Shown: piece by piece, positions 1-5,652 of the stretch
How the letters are laid out: each line of letters begins with the position of its first letter
Position numbering within the stretch: position 1 is the stretch's first letter
NCBI GenBank assembly: GCA_030833685.1
Contig: JAURGS010000131.1
Span: forward strand, 1-6,910
Direction: 5' to 3'
DNA from: Rhodoferax sp.
GTDB taxonomy: Bacteria; Pseudomonadota; Gammaproteobacteria; Burkholderiales; Burkholderiaceae_C
Length of the DNA: 6,910 nucleotides
The notes under the pieces: model-generated
The model's database searches: none
The model's input: only the letters and a program-made list of their open reading frames with translations
What the model was told of the DNA's origin: nothing
Program-made: the position numbers and the translations under genes

Positions 1-2
1 GC

Positions 3-689
3 CTGAGCGCCCGACTAGGCGTTCATGCCAGCGCCAGCGCTGGCGAGGGACTGGCCGGGGCTGGCATGGTGGTCTGGGCAGTCAAGCCGCAGGTTTTCAA
101 AGTCGCTTGCCAGGGCGTGGGCGAGCTGGCGCCTAAGGCGCTGCACCTGAGCGTCGCAGCCGGCATTCGCACCGACAGCATGGCGCGTTGGCTCGGCTCC
201 GAGCGCATCGTGCGCGCCATGCCCAACACGCCAGCCCTGATTGGACAGGGGGTTTGCGGCCTGTACGCCAGGCCAGGCGCCACGCCAGCCGATCGAGACG
301 CCGCATCTGGTCTCATCGCGGCCACGGGGCAGTTCATATGGCTTGAAGACGAATCCCTGCTCGATGCAGTCACCGCGCTGTCGGGCTCGGGCCCGGCCTA
401 CGTCTTTTACCTCATGGAAGCCCTGGTGGCAGCCGGGGTGCGCATTGGGTTCTCTCCAGAGCAAGCCAAGCTTTTGGCTTTGGGAACCTGCAGCGGCGCT
501 AGCGCCCTGGCCGCCCAATCCAGCGAACCCCCACAGACCTTGCGCCAACAGGTCACCTCCAAGGGCGGCACCACACACGCCGCCATCACCGCCTTGGAAA
601 GCGCCCATTTTTTAGAGATCGTGGATGCGGCTGTGCGCGCCGCCCATGTCCGGGCCAAGGAGCTCGGCGACGAGTTCGGCGCTGGCTAG
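3..689 (+). CDS. proC: Pyrroline-5-carboxylate reductase, C-terminal part (5' end outside window)
   Basis: Catalyses the last step of proline synthesis, the NAD(P)H-dependent reduction of 1-pyrroline-5-carboxylate to L-proline, in the cytoplasm. The reading frame is open from the window edge to a TAG at 687-689, giving 228 residues; the family is usually about 270, so roughly 40-45 N-terminal residues with the Rossmann GxGxxA motif lie upstream of the window. Fragment residues 25-30 read WAVKPQ, the end of the cofactor domain. Residues 71-83 (RAMPNTPALIGQG) and 127-135 (SGSGPAYVF) are family hallmarks. Residues 185-195 (TSKGGTTHAAI) belong to the C-terminal all-helical dimerisation domain with the P5CR signature. 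The ATG at 66 is internal, not the start, because homology continues upstream in frame (residues 1-21). The gene converges on the MFS transporter gene and shares stop-codon bases with it. Identification is firm. Confidence 0.95.
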   Translation: MSARLGVHASASAGEGLAGAGMVVWAVKPQVFKVACQGVGELAPKALHLSVAAGIRTDSMARWLGSERIVRAMPNTPALIGQGVCGLYARPGATPADRDAASGLIAATGQFIWLEDESLLDAVTALSGSGPAYVFYLMEALVAAGVRIGFSPEQAKLLALGTCSGASALAAQSSEPPQTLRQQVTSKGGTTHAAITALESAHFLEIVDAAVRAAHVRAKELGDEFGAG

Positions 690-1936
690 GTCGGCGGCAG
701 CTTGGTGGCGCCGTGCGTCTGCGCACCCCGCAAAGCCAGCACAGCCAATACCGCAAGCGTCAGCATGACCGCAATGCCCCAGGTGTACCCTGAGCCCTCG
801 GTCCAACCCAGGCCAAGCAGCAGCGGTGCCAAGGCGCGCGCAATCGCCAAAGGCACACCCAAGGCGCCGTTAAGGCTGGCGGCATGGGTATGGCTGACGT
901 ATTGGGCCACCACCGTGCCCCGCACAATCGTCAACAGCCCATTTCCCAGGCCATACAACAGCACAAATACGGCAACACCCATCAATTGCCACGACTGCGG
1001 CGCGACCAGCAGCACCAGCAATGCGCCGGGTATGAGCAAGGGCACCGTATGGTTGACGCGATCCAGGTTCATGCGCGCCTCATAAAAATACAGAAATACG
1101 CGCCCCAACACCTGGGTCAAGCCAATCGTCGCGGGCAGCGCCACGACCCAGACAAGCGGCAAGCCACGCTCACTGAGCATGGGGACCAAGTGCGCTGGAA
1201 TGGCTACCGTGATGGACATCATGATCACGGTAAAAACCCCGATCAACACAAAAGGTCGTCCCCGCATCAATCGGTGAAGGTCGCGCGCCTGAGCGGCGGT
1301 TTGCGTGGTGGCCTTGGGGCCGGAAATATCCTCTGGCAGGGGAGCGCCACGCAACACGCGGTAATGCAAAGGCGCGCAAACCAAGCCATGCAGCGCGGCA
1401 AGACACAACAAGGTGTCGCGCCAGCCCAGCATATGCATCAGCCAGGCGATCAAGGGGATAAACACTGTGCTAGCCAGGCCACCCAAAAAAGTCATGGCGA
1501 TGATGGCACGCCGAAAGTCACGCTTGAAGCGCCGGGTCAGCAAGGCAAAGGCCGGCGTGTACAGAACCGCTGCCATCGCAGCGCCCAGCATCATCCAGGC
1601 CAGATGAAATGCCCACAAGCTCTGAACACGGCTCAAAACCATCAAACTCACACACGCCAGAACAGACCCTGCGCTCATGACGGCACGCTCGCGACCGCGG
1701 TCAATCAAACGCCCCACCGGGTAGGCTACCAGGCCCTCGACCAGTAGCGCCAGGCTAAACGCCAGCGACACCTGGGAGCGGCTCCAGCCAAGTTCTGCCT
1801 CCACCGGCTCCATAAGTAAGGAGAACATATAAAAAATGCTGCCCCAGCTGATCAGCTGCAGACCAGAGAGCACCAATACCAGGCGCCCGTCGTAGCGCGC
1901 GTGCCCAGTGGCTGGCGAATCAAATCCAGTGCTCAT
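686..1936 (-). CDS. Major facilitator superfamily transporter, substrate unknown
   Basis: A 416-residue inner-membrane protein with about 12 hydrophobic segments in two halves, the size and layout of the MFS. Residues 75-84 (GRLIDRGRER) match the motif A loop between helices 2 and 3, and residues 272-288 hold a weaker counterpart in the second half. A charged central loop lies at about residues 196-228. The phrase GWSRSQVSLAFSLALL (50-65) recalls the monocarboxylate-porter-like branch of MFS proteins, so an organic-acid substrate is possible, but this is only a resemblance. The ATG at 1936 overlaps the comM stop as ATGA. Its ribosome site GAGGAG (1945-1940) lies inside the last codons of comM, so translation is probably coupled. 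The stop TAG (688-686) overlaps the proC stop. The family call is firm; no function can be assigned from context. Confidence 0.88.
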   Translation of the reverse strand: MSTGFDSPATGHARYDGRLVLVLSGLQLISWGSIFYMFSLLMEPVEAELGWSRSQVSLAFSLALLVEGLVAYPVGRLIDRGRERAVMSAGSVLACVSLMVLSRVQSLWAFHLAWMMLGAAMAAVLYTPAFALLTRRFKRDFRRAIIAMTFLGGLASTVFIPLIAWLMHMLGWRDTLLCLAALHGLVCAPLHYRVLRGAPLPEDISGPKATTQTAAQARDLHRLMRGRPFVLIGVFTVIMMSITVAIPAHLVPMLSERGLPLVWVVALPATIGLTQVLGRVFLYFYEARMNLDRVNHTVPLLIPGALLVLLVAPQSWQLMGVAVFVLLYGLGNGLLTIVRGTVVAQYVSHTHAASLNGALGVPLAIARALAPLLLGLGWTEGSGYTWGIAVMLTLAVLAVLALRGAQTHGATKLPPT

Positions 1937-3486
1937 CGGCTCCTCAGTGCCTGCCCTGCCGAGGGCCGGTATTGCAGGGCCTCAGCCAGGTGCACTTTGA
2001 GGGTGTTAGTCGAGCCTGCCAAATCTGCGATGGTTCGGGCCACACGCAAAGTGCGGTGCGTGCCCCGTGCCGACCAGGCCAGCCGCTGCGCTGCCTGCTG
2101 CAAAAAGCGCAGGGCTTCATCGTCCATGTGGATGTGCTCATCGATCTCACGGCCTTGCAGCGCTTGGTTGGTTTTACCCTGGCGTGCGATTGCACGTTCG
2201 CGGGCCTGCACGCAACGCTGGCTTACCTGAGCCGAGGACTCTGCAGCTCCGCTTTGGGTGAGCTCTTCGGTGCCAACACTAGGGACTTCCACATGCAAAT
2301 CGATGCGGTCCAACAAAGGACCACTGAGCTTGCCCTGGTAGCGCGCAACCTGATCCGGGGTGCAGCGGCAGGCCTTTTGCTGCGAACCCAGAAAGCCACA
2401 GGGGCATGGGTTCATCGCCGCGATCAGCTGAAAGCGTGCGGGAAACTCACTGCGCCGCGCTGCACGAGAGACCACGATACTGCCCGTTTCCAGCGGCTCA
2501 CGCAAAGCCTCTAGCGCCGCACGGGGAAACTCAGGCAGCTCATCCAAAAACAACACCCCGTTATGGGCCAAGGAAATATCCCCTGGCCGAGGCGGCGAGC
2601 CGCCCCCCACCAAGGCAACGGCGCTGGCGGTATGGTGCGGGTGCGCAGTCGGGCGGCGACCCCAACTCTGCACAGAAAACTGCCCAACCAAGCTGGCAAT
2701 GGCCGCACTCTCCAAGGCCTCTGCCGTTGTCATGGGCGGCAGCAGGCTGGCAAAACGCATGGCGAGCATGGATTTGCCTGAACCCGGCGGCCCACTCATG
2801 AGCACACTGTGCGAGCCCGCAGCCGCAATTTCCAGCGCGCGCTTGGCCACCAAATGGCCTTTGACATCGGCCATGTCAAGCTCAAACGCAGCCGTCGGCT
2901 CGACGCTGAGCACAAGCGGCGCCCAGGCGCTCTCGCCCGGCGTCGCCTCAGATCCGGGGGCACCATGCAGCGGCGCGAACTGGGCAACCAAATCCATCAG
3001 GTGATTTGCAGCGAACACCTGCGCACCCGGGACCAGTGCGGCCTCTTGGGCACTGGCCGTTGGCAGCACCAAGCGCGGCTGCTTGAGTAGCGCCTGTGCC
3101 GCCAAACTCATCGCCAAGGCGCCACGCACCGGGCGCAGCTCACCAGTCAAGGAGAGCTCACCTGCAAATTCGTAATCGGCTAAGGCCTGCGCACGGATTT
3201 GGCCACTGGCGGCCAGAATGCCCAATGCAATTGGCAAGTCGAAGCGCCCGGAATCTTTGGGCAGGTCTGCTGGCGCCAAGTTGACTGTGATGCGCTTGTT
3301 GTTCGGAAACTCCAGACCCGCGTTTTGAATGGCGCTTCGCACGCGCTCACGCGCTTCTCGCACCTCCAGATCAGCCAACCCAACCAAGGTAAAACTTGGC
3401 AGCCCATTGGCCAAATGCACCTCAACCGTGACCGCGCTGGCCTGCAGGCCATTGAGCGCGCGACTGTGCACCAGAGCCAAACTCAT
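1933..3486 (-). CDS. comM: YifB/ComM family Mg-chelatase-like AAA+ ATPase
   Basis: A 517-residue cytoplasmic AAA+ ATPase. In naturally competent bacteria ComM is a hexameric helicase that drives branch migration during integration of incoming DNA; the family is also widespread in species not known to be competent. Residues 1-170 form the Lon-protease-like N-terminal domain (start MSLALVHSRALNGL; GRFDLPIALGIL at 80-91). Walker A is GPPGSGKS at 232-239, and Walker B is VLFLDELPEF at 311-320. A cysteine cluster (C361, C363, C373, C375) is followed by SGPLLDRIDLHVEVP (388-402), and the C-terminal domain holds RGTHRTLRVARTIADL (474-489). All are family hallmarks. The frame extends upstream to an ATG at 3642. 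The start at 3486 was chosen because homology begins there, AAGGAGA precedes it by 4 bases, and the extra 52 residues are unlike the family. It is transcribed divergently from glnK and leads into the MFS gene. Confidence 0.95.
   Translation of the reverse strand: MSLALVHSRALNGLQASAVTVEVHLANGLPSFTLVGLADLEVREARERVRSAIQNAGLEFPNNKRITVNLAPADLPKDSGRFDLPIALGILAASGQIRAQALADYEFAGELSLTGELRPVRGALAMSLAAQALLKQPRLVLPTASAQEAALVPGAQVFAANHLMDLVAQFAPLHGAPGSEATPGESAWAPLVLSVEPTAAFELDMADVKGHLVAKRALEIAAAGSHSVLMSGPPGSGKSMLAMRFASLLPPMTTAEALESAAIASLVGQFSVQSWGRRPTAHPHHTASAVALVGGGSPPRPGDISLAHNGVLFLDELPEFPRAALEALREPLETGSIVVSRAARRSEFPARFQLIAAMNPCPCGFLGSQQKACRCTPDQVARYQGKLSGPLLDRIDLHVEVPSVGTEELTQSGAAESSAQVSQRCVQARERAIARQGKTNQALQGREIDEHIHMDDEALRFLQQAAQRLAWSARGTHRTLRVARTIADLAGSTNTLKVHLAEALQYRPSAGQALRSR
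1940..1945 (-). promoter_or_regulatory. Ribosome binding site of the MFS gene, inside comM
   Basis: Read on the minus strand this is GAGGAG, three bases before the ATG at 1936. It is formed by the Leu-Arg-Ser codons near the end of comM. Because the comM stop codon also overlaps this ATG, ribosomes finishing comM are placed to restart on the transporter gene. The spacing is shorter than the usual 5-9 bases. Confidence 0.6.
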
Positions 3487-3490
3487 GATC

Positions 3491-3497
3491 TCTCCTT
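3491..3497 (-). promoter_or_regulatory. Ribosome binding site fixing the comM start
   Basis: AAGGAGA on the minus strand, 4 bases before the ATG at 3486. It supports this start over the in-frame ATG at 3642, whose use would make the NtrC-type site coding. Confidence 0.75.
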
Positions 3498-3546
3498 GGC
3501 TGCCTTGAATCAACGCGCTTGAGTCGGTCCAGCTACCGTCTCTTTT

Positions 3547-3563
3547 GGCACCACTTTGGTGCA
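3547..3563. promoter_or_regulatory. NtrC-type upstream activator site
   Basis: The plus strand reads GGCACCACTTTGGTGCA, holding the perfect inverted repeat GCACC-N5-GGTGC. It matches the enterobacterial NtrC consensus TGCACC-N5-GGTGCA at every defined position except the first. Its centre (about 3555) lies about 148 bases before the start point predicted from the -24/-12 promoter at 3677-3692, the usual range for NtrC enhancers. Phosphorylated NtrC bound here would activate sigma-54 RNA polymerase at glnK by looping. It also lies 61-77 bases upstream of the divergent comM start. The site is called by pattern and position only. Confidence 0.8.
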
Positions 3564-3629
3564 GCGCGCCAGAACAGGCTCGCCATCTTAGCGATGAAAC
3601 CGCGAAGTTAGCGCCCAAGAAGAAAACGG

Positions 3630-3646
3630 CGCACCAAATCAAAGCA
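3630..3646. promoter_or_regulatory. Possible second, weak NtrC half-site
   Basis: CGCACCAAATCAAAGCA carries a good left arm (5 of 6 positions of TGCACC) and a poor right arm (3 of 6 of GGTGCA). Its centre lies about 83 bases from the strong site and about 65 before the predicted glnK start point. Paired strong and weak NtrC sites are common in glnA-type promoters, but this match alone is weak. The same stretch holds AATCAA (3637-3642), the first half of an IHF consensus, without its second half. Confidence 0.25.
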
Positions 3647-3676
3647 CCAGCCGATGAATTTGGCCCTCAACACACT

Positions 3677-3692
3677 TGGCACGGTCTGTGCA
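3677..3692 (+). promoter_or_regulatory. Sigma-54 (-24/-12) promoter of glnK-amtB
   Basis: TGGCACGGTCTGTGCA matches the RpoN consensus TGGCACG-N4-TTGCA with one mismatch (G for the first T of TTGCA). The invariant GG (3678-3679) and GC (3690-3691) have the required spacing. The predicted transcription start is about 3703, leaving a leader of about 20 bases that holds the glnK ribosome site. Together with the NtrC-type site at 3547-3563 this predicts induction under nitrogen limitation. No convincing sigma-70 promoter was seen for glnK. Confidence 0.85.
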
Positions 3693-3714
3693 TTCAACAT
3701 GGCATCTCATCTTT

Positions 3715-3720
3715 GGAGGA
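3715..3720 (+). promoter_or_regulatory. Ribosome binding site fixing the glnK start
   Basis: GGAGGA, three bases before the ATG at 3724. It decides for this start over in-frame upstream codons around 3676, which lie inside the sigma-54 promoter and before the expected transcription start. Confidence 0.8.
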
Positions 3721-3723
3721 CCC

Positions 3724-4062
3724 ATGAAACTCATCACAGCCATCATCAAACCCTTCAAGCTCGACGAAGTGCGCGAGGCGCTCTCGGCTATTGGCGTGCA
3801 AGGGATTACCGTGACCGAAGTGAAAGGCTTTGGCCGCCAGAAAGGACACACCGAGCTCTACCGGGGCGCTGAGTACGTTGTTGACTTTCTTCCCAAGATG
3901 AAAGTCGAGACCGTTGTTCGCGATGACATCGCAGAGCAAGCCATTGAAGCCATCGAAAAGGCGGCACGCACGCAAAAGATTGGTGACGGCAAGATTTTCG
4001 TCGCCGATATTGAGCAAGTGATACGCATCCGAACCGGCGAGACCGGCCCCGATGCCGTTTGA
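3724..4062 (+). CDS. glnK: PII nitrogen regulatory protein GlnK
   Basis: A 112-residue trimeric cytoplasmic signal protein that reads ATP/ADP and 2-oxoglutarate and, when nitrogen is plentiful, plugs the AmtB channel. The length is exactly that of the family. The T-loop (about 37-55) includes KGFGRQKGHTELYRGAEY with Tyr51, the residue uridylylated by GlnD. The B-loop is at 82-90 (RTQKIGDGK), and the C-terminal signature continues through IFVADIEQVIRIRTGETG (91-108). Residue 84 is Gln where Escherichia coli PII proteins have Gly. The start was chosen by the conserved MKLITAIIKPFKLDEVREAL and the GGAGGA site. The link to amtB, 28 bases downstream, and the sigma-54 promoter favour GlnK over GlnB; sequence alone cannot fully separate the paralogues. 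Expression is probably NtrC-dependent. Confidence 0.95.
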   Translation: MKLITAIIKPFKLDEVREALSAIGVQGITVTEVKGFGRQKGHTELYRGAEYVVDFLPKMKVETVVRDDIAEQAIEAIEKAARTQKIGDGKIFVADIEQVIRIRTGETGPDAV

Positions 4063-4075
4063 TCCCACTTTGACC

Positions 4076-4083
4076 GAGAGAGG
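4076..4083 (+). promoter_or_regulatory. Ribosome binding site fixing the amtB start
   Basis: GAGAGAGG, seven bases before the ATG at 4091. The upstream in-frame ATG at 4052 lies inside the end of glnK and would place 13 polar residues ahead of the signal peptide, so 4091 is preferred. Confidence 0.7.
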
Positions 4084-4090
4084 AAACAGA

Positions 4091-5407
4091 ATGAAAAATG
4101 TGTTTTTATCGATTGCCGTGCTGATTGGCACCTGGCTCGCAGGATCAGCATGGGCTCAGGCACCGGCCGCAGCCGCTGCCACCGTTCACAAAGCAGACAC
4201 GGCGTGGATGATGGTCTCCACCATGTTGGTGATGTTGATGGTGCCAGGATTGGCATTGTTCTATGGCGGCTTGGTGCGCAGCAAGAACCTCTTGTCCGTT
4301 CTGATGCAAGTCACGATGGTGTTTTCCTTGGTCGCAGTTTTGTGGGTGGTGTACGGATACAGCTTTGCCTTCGGCGGCGAAGGCCTGATCATCGCGGACG
4401 CATCCAAACTGTTCCTTGCCGGAGTCACCACCAGCTCGCTGGCGGACACCTTCAGCGCGGACGCCAAAATCCCGGAACTGATCTTCGTGGCCTTTCAGCT
4501 GACCTTCGCTGGCCTGACTACCGCACTGATCGTGGGCTCGTTTGCCGAGCGCATCAAATTCTCTGCGGTCATGCTGTTTTCAGTGATCTGGTTCACCTTC
4601 AGCTACATCCCGATTGCACATATGGTCTGGGGCAGCGGTGGCTATCTGCTGGGCAAAGGCGCTCTTGACTTCGCGGGGGGCACGGTAGTGCACATCAACG
4701 CTGCGATGGCCGGCCTGGTCGGTGCCTATCTGCTGGGCAAGCGTGTGGGTTACGGCCGTGAGTCCATGGCGCCGCACAACCTGACGCTCACGATGCTGGG
4801 TGCGTGCCTGCTTTGGGTTGGCTGGTTTGGCTTTAACGCGGGCTCCAATCTGGAATCCAATGGCGGCGCAACACTGGCCTTCATCAACACAGTGATTGCA
4901 ACCGCAGCGGCGATTCTGGCCTGGAGCATGGGTGAAGCCTTCAGCAAGGGCAAGGCCTCATTGCTGGGCGCTGCCTCGGGCGCGGTAGCCGGGTTGGTTG
5001 GCATCACGCCGGCCTGTGGCGTTGTCGGACCCATGGGCGCCATCGTCATCGGGCTGGTGGCCGGCCTCGTCTGTCTGTGGGGCGTCAACGGCCTCAAACG
5101 TATGCTGGGTGCGGATGACTCGCTAGATGTCTTTGGTATCCATGGCGTGGGTGGCATCGCTGGTGCTCTGTTGACGGGTGTCTTCGCTGCGCCAGGACTG
5201 GGTGGCACGGGTGCTGCAGACTTTGCAATCGGCAGCCAACTGCTGATTCAAGCTGAAGGTGTGGTGATCACCATGGTGTGGTCATCTGTTGTCGCGTTCA
5301 TTGCTTACAAGCTTGTCGACTGGACTCTTGGCCTGCGTGTCAGCGAGGAGGCCGAGCGCGAGGGCCTGGATATCAGCTCGCATGGCGAGTCGGCATACAA
5401 CCGCTGA
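4091..5407 (+). CDS. amtB: Ammonium transporter AmtB
   Basis: A 438-residue trimeric inner-membrane channel of the Amt/Mep/Rh family that carries ammonium into the cell. Residues 1-22 look like a cleavable signal peptide (MKNVFLSIAVLIG..., Ala-Trp-Ala before the likely cut), followed by about 11 membrane segments. Key Escherichia coli AmtB residues are present: the phenylalanine gate (F139 and F248), W180 and S252 of the outer binding site, D193, and the pore twin histidines H201 (VVHINA) and H351 (VFGIHG). The C-terminal tail (GLRVSEEAEREGLDISSHGESAYNR) is the conserved cytoplasmic segment that meets GlnK. It is the second gene of the glnK-amtB operon, and an intrinsic terminator follows at 5460-5493. 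Nothing suggests loss of function. Confidence 0.96.
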   Translation: MKNVFLSIAVLIGTWLAGSAWAQAPAAAAATVHKADTAWMMVSTMLVMLMVPGLALFYGGLVRSKNLLSVLMQVTMVFSLVAVLWVVYGYSFAFGGEGLIIADASKLFLAGVTTSSLADTFSADAKIPELIFVAFQLTFAGLTTALIVGSFAERIKFSAVMLFSVIWFTFSYIPIAHMVWGSGGYLLGKGALDFAGGTVVHINAAMAGLVGAYLLGKRVGYGRESMAPHNLTLTMLGACLLWVGWFGFNAGSNLESNGGATLAFINTVIATAAAILAWSMGEAFSKGKASLLGAASGAVAGLVGITPACGVVGPMGAIVIGLVAGLVCLWGVNGLKRMLGADDSLDVFGIHGVGGIAGALLTGVFAAPGLGGTGAADFAIGSQLLIQAEGVVITMVWSSVVAFIAYKLVDWTLGLRVSEEAEREGLDISSHGESAYNR

Positions 5408-5415
5408 TCACCTTG

Positions 5416-5450
5416 GCGCTCAGCGCACAGGATTGCAACAGCGCTAGCGC
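5416..5450. repeat. Two near-identical short palindromes after amtB
   Basis: GCGCTCAGCGC (5416-5426) and GCGCTAGCGC (5441-5450) are both perfect palindromes, differing by one central base, with starts 25 bases apart. They lie between the amtB stop and its terminator. They could fold in the mRNA end or bind a dimeric protein. Both are short and GC-rich, so chance is possible. Confidence 0.3.
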
Positions 5451-5459
5451 AAAACCGAC

Positions 5460-5493
5460 AGCCACCGTGGCAGCCCAGCCCGGTGGCTTTTTT
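5460..5493 (+). terminator. Intrinsic terminator of glnK-amtB
   Basis: The arm AGCCACCG (5460-5467) pairs perfectly with CGGTGGCT (5481-5488), an 8-base stem with a 13-base loop, and a run of six T (5488-5493) follows, the first also closing the stem. It sits 52 bases after the amtB stop. It should separate the nitrogen operon from glcE, which then needs its own promoter. Confidence 0.85.
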
Positions 5494-5652
5494 CATGCTG
5501 CCGCCAAGATCAGGCAGCCAGTCCAACGCTGAGGCCCGGGAGGTTAAACAGCAGTGCCACAAATTTTGTAAACCGGGCGTTTCAAAAAATTCAGCTCGCC
5601 CCCCTGCTCTTGGGCCTACCATTGGTATCCTTTCCCAGAGCACTTGCATTCC
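5494..5652. other. Leader region of glcE, no gene seen
   Basis: This 159-base stretch between the amtB terminator and glcE must hold the glcE promoter, but no clear -35/-10 pair was recognised. It contains GCCCGG (5534-5539) opposed by CCGGGC (5573-5578), enclosing the palindrome ACAAATTTTGT (5559-5569). A further palindrome, TACCATTGGTA (5617-5627), lies 26 bases before the glcE ATG. These are candidate operators; none matches a consensus I can name. Confidence 0.3.

Noticed and set aside
33..44. Palindrome GCCAGCGCTGGC near the window start
   Set aside because: It lies in proC Ala/Ser/Gly codons and is expected by chance in GC-rich coding DNA.
713..726. Hairpin GTGCG-TCTG-CGCAC 24 bases after the proC stop
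   Set aside because: The stem is only five bases, has no T run, and lies in MFS coding sequence, so it is not supported as a terminator.
884..1747. A 287-codon plus-strand frame opposite the MFS gene
   Set aside because: Its protein is rich in Gln, His and Arg with no recognisable domain, as expected from the antisense of a membrane-protein gene in GC-rich DNA.
1972..2514. A 180-codon plus-strand frame opposite comM
   Set aside because: It is a shadow of the conserved comM coding sequence with no family features of its own.
3584..3589. A sigma-70 promoter for comM with TAAGAT on the minus strand
   Set aside because: No acceptable -35 hexamer lies 16-18 bases upstream; the nearest TTGGGC is 22 bases away. 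It is mentioned only as speculation in a finding.
3588..3613. TTAGCG repeated 20 bases apart
   Set aside because: Two six-base copies in a 237-base gap are not distinguishable from chance and match no known operator.
3487..3642. A 52-residue N-terminal extension of comM starting at ATG 3642
   Set aside because: ComM homology begins at MSLALVHSR (3486), which has its own good ribosome site, and the extension would turn the NtrC-type site into coding sequence.
3679..3691. GCAC-N5-GTGC inside the sigma-54 promoter read as another NtrC site
   Set aside because: NtrC arms need GCAC-N7-GTGC spacing; this symmetry comes from the -24/-12 promoter sequence itself.
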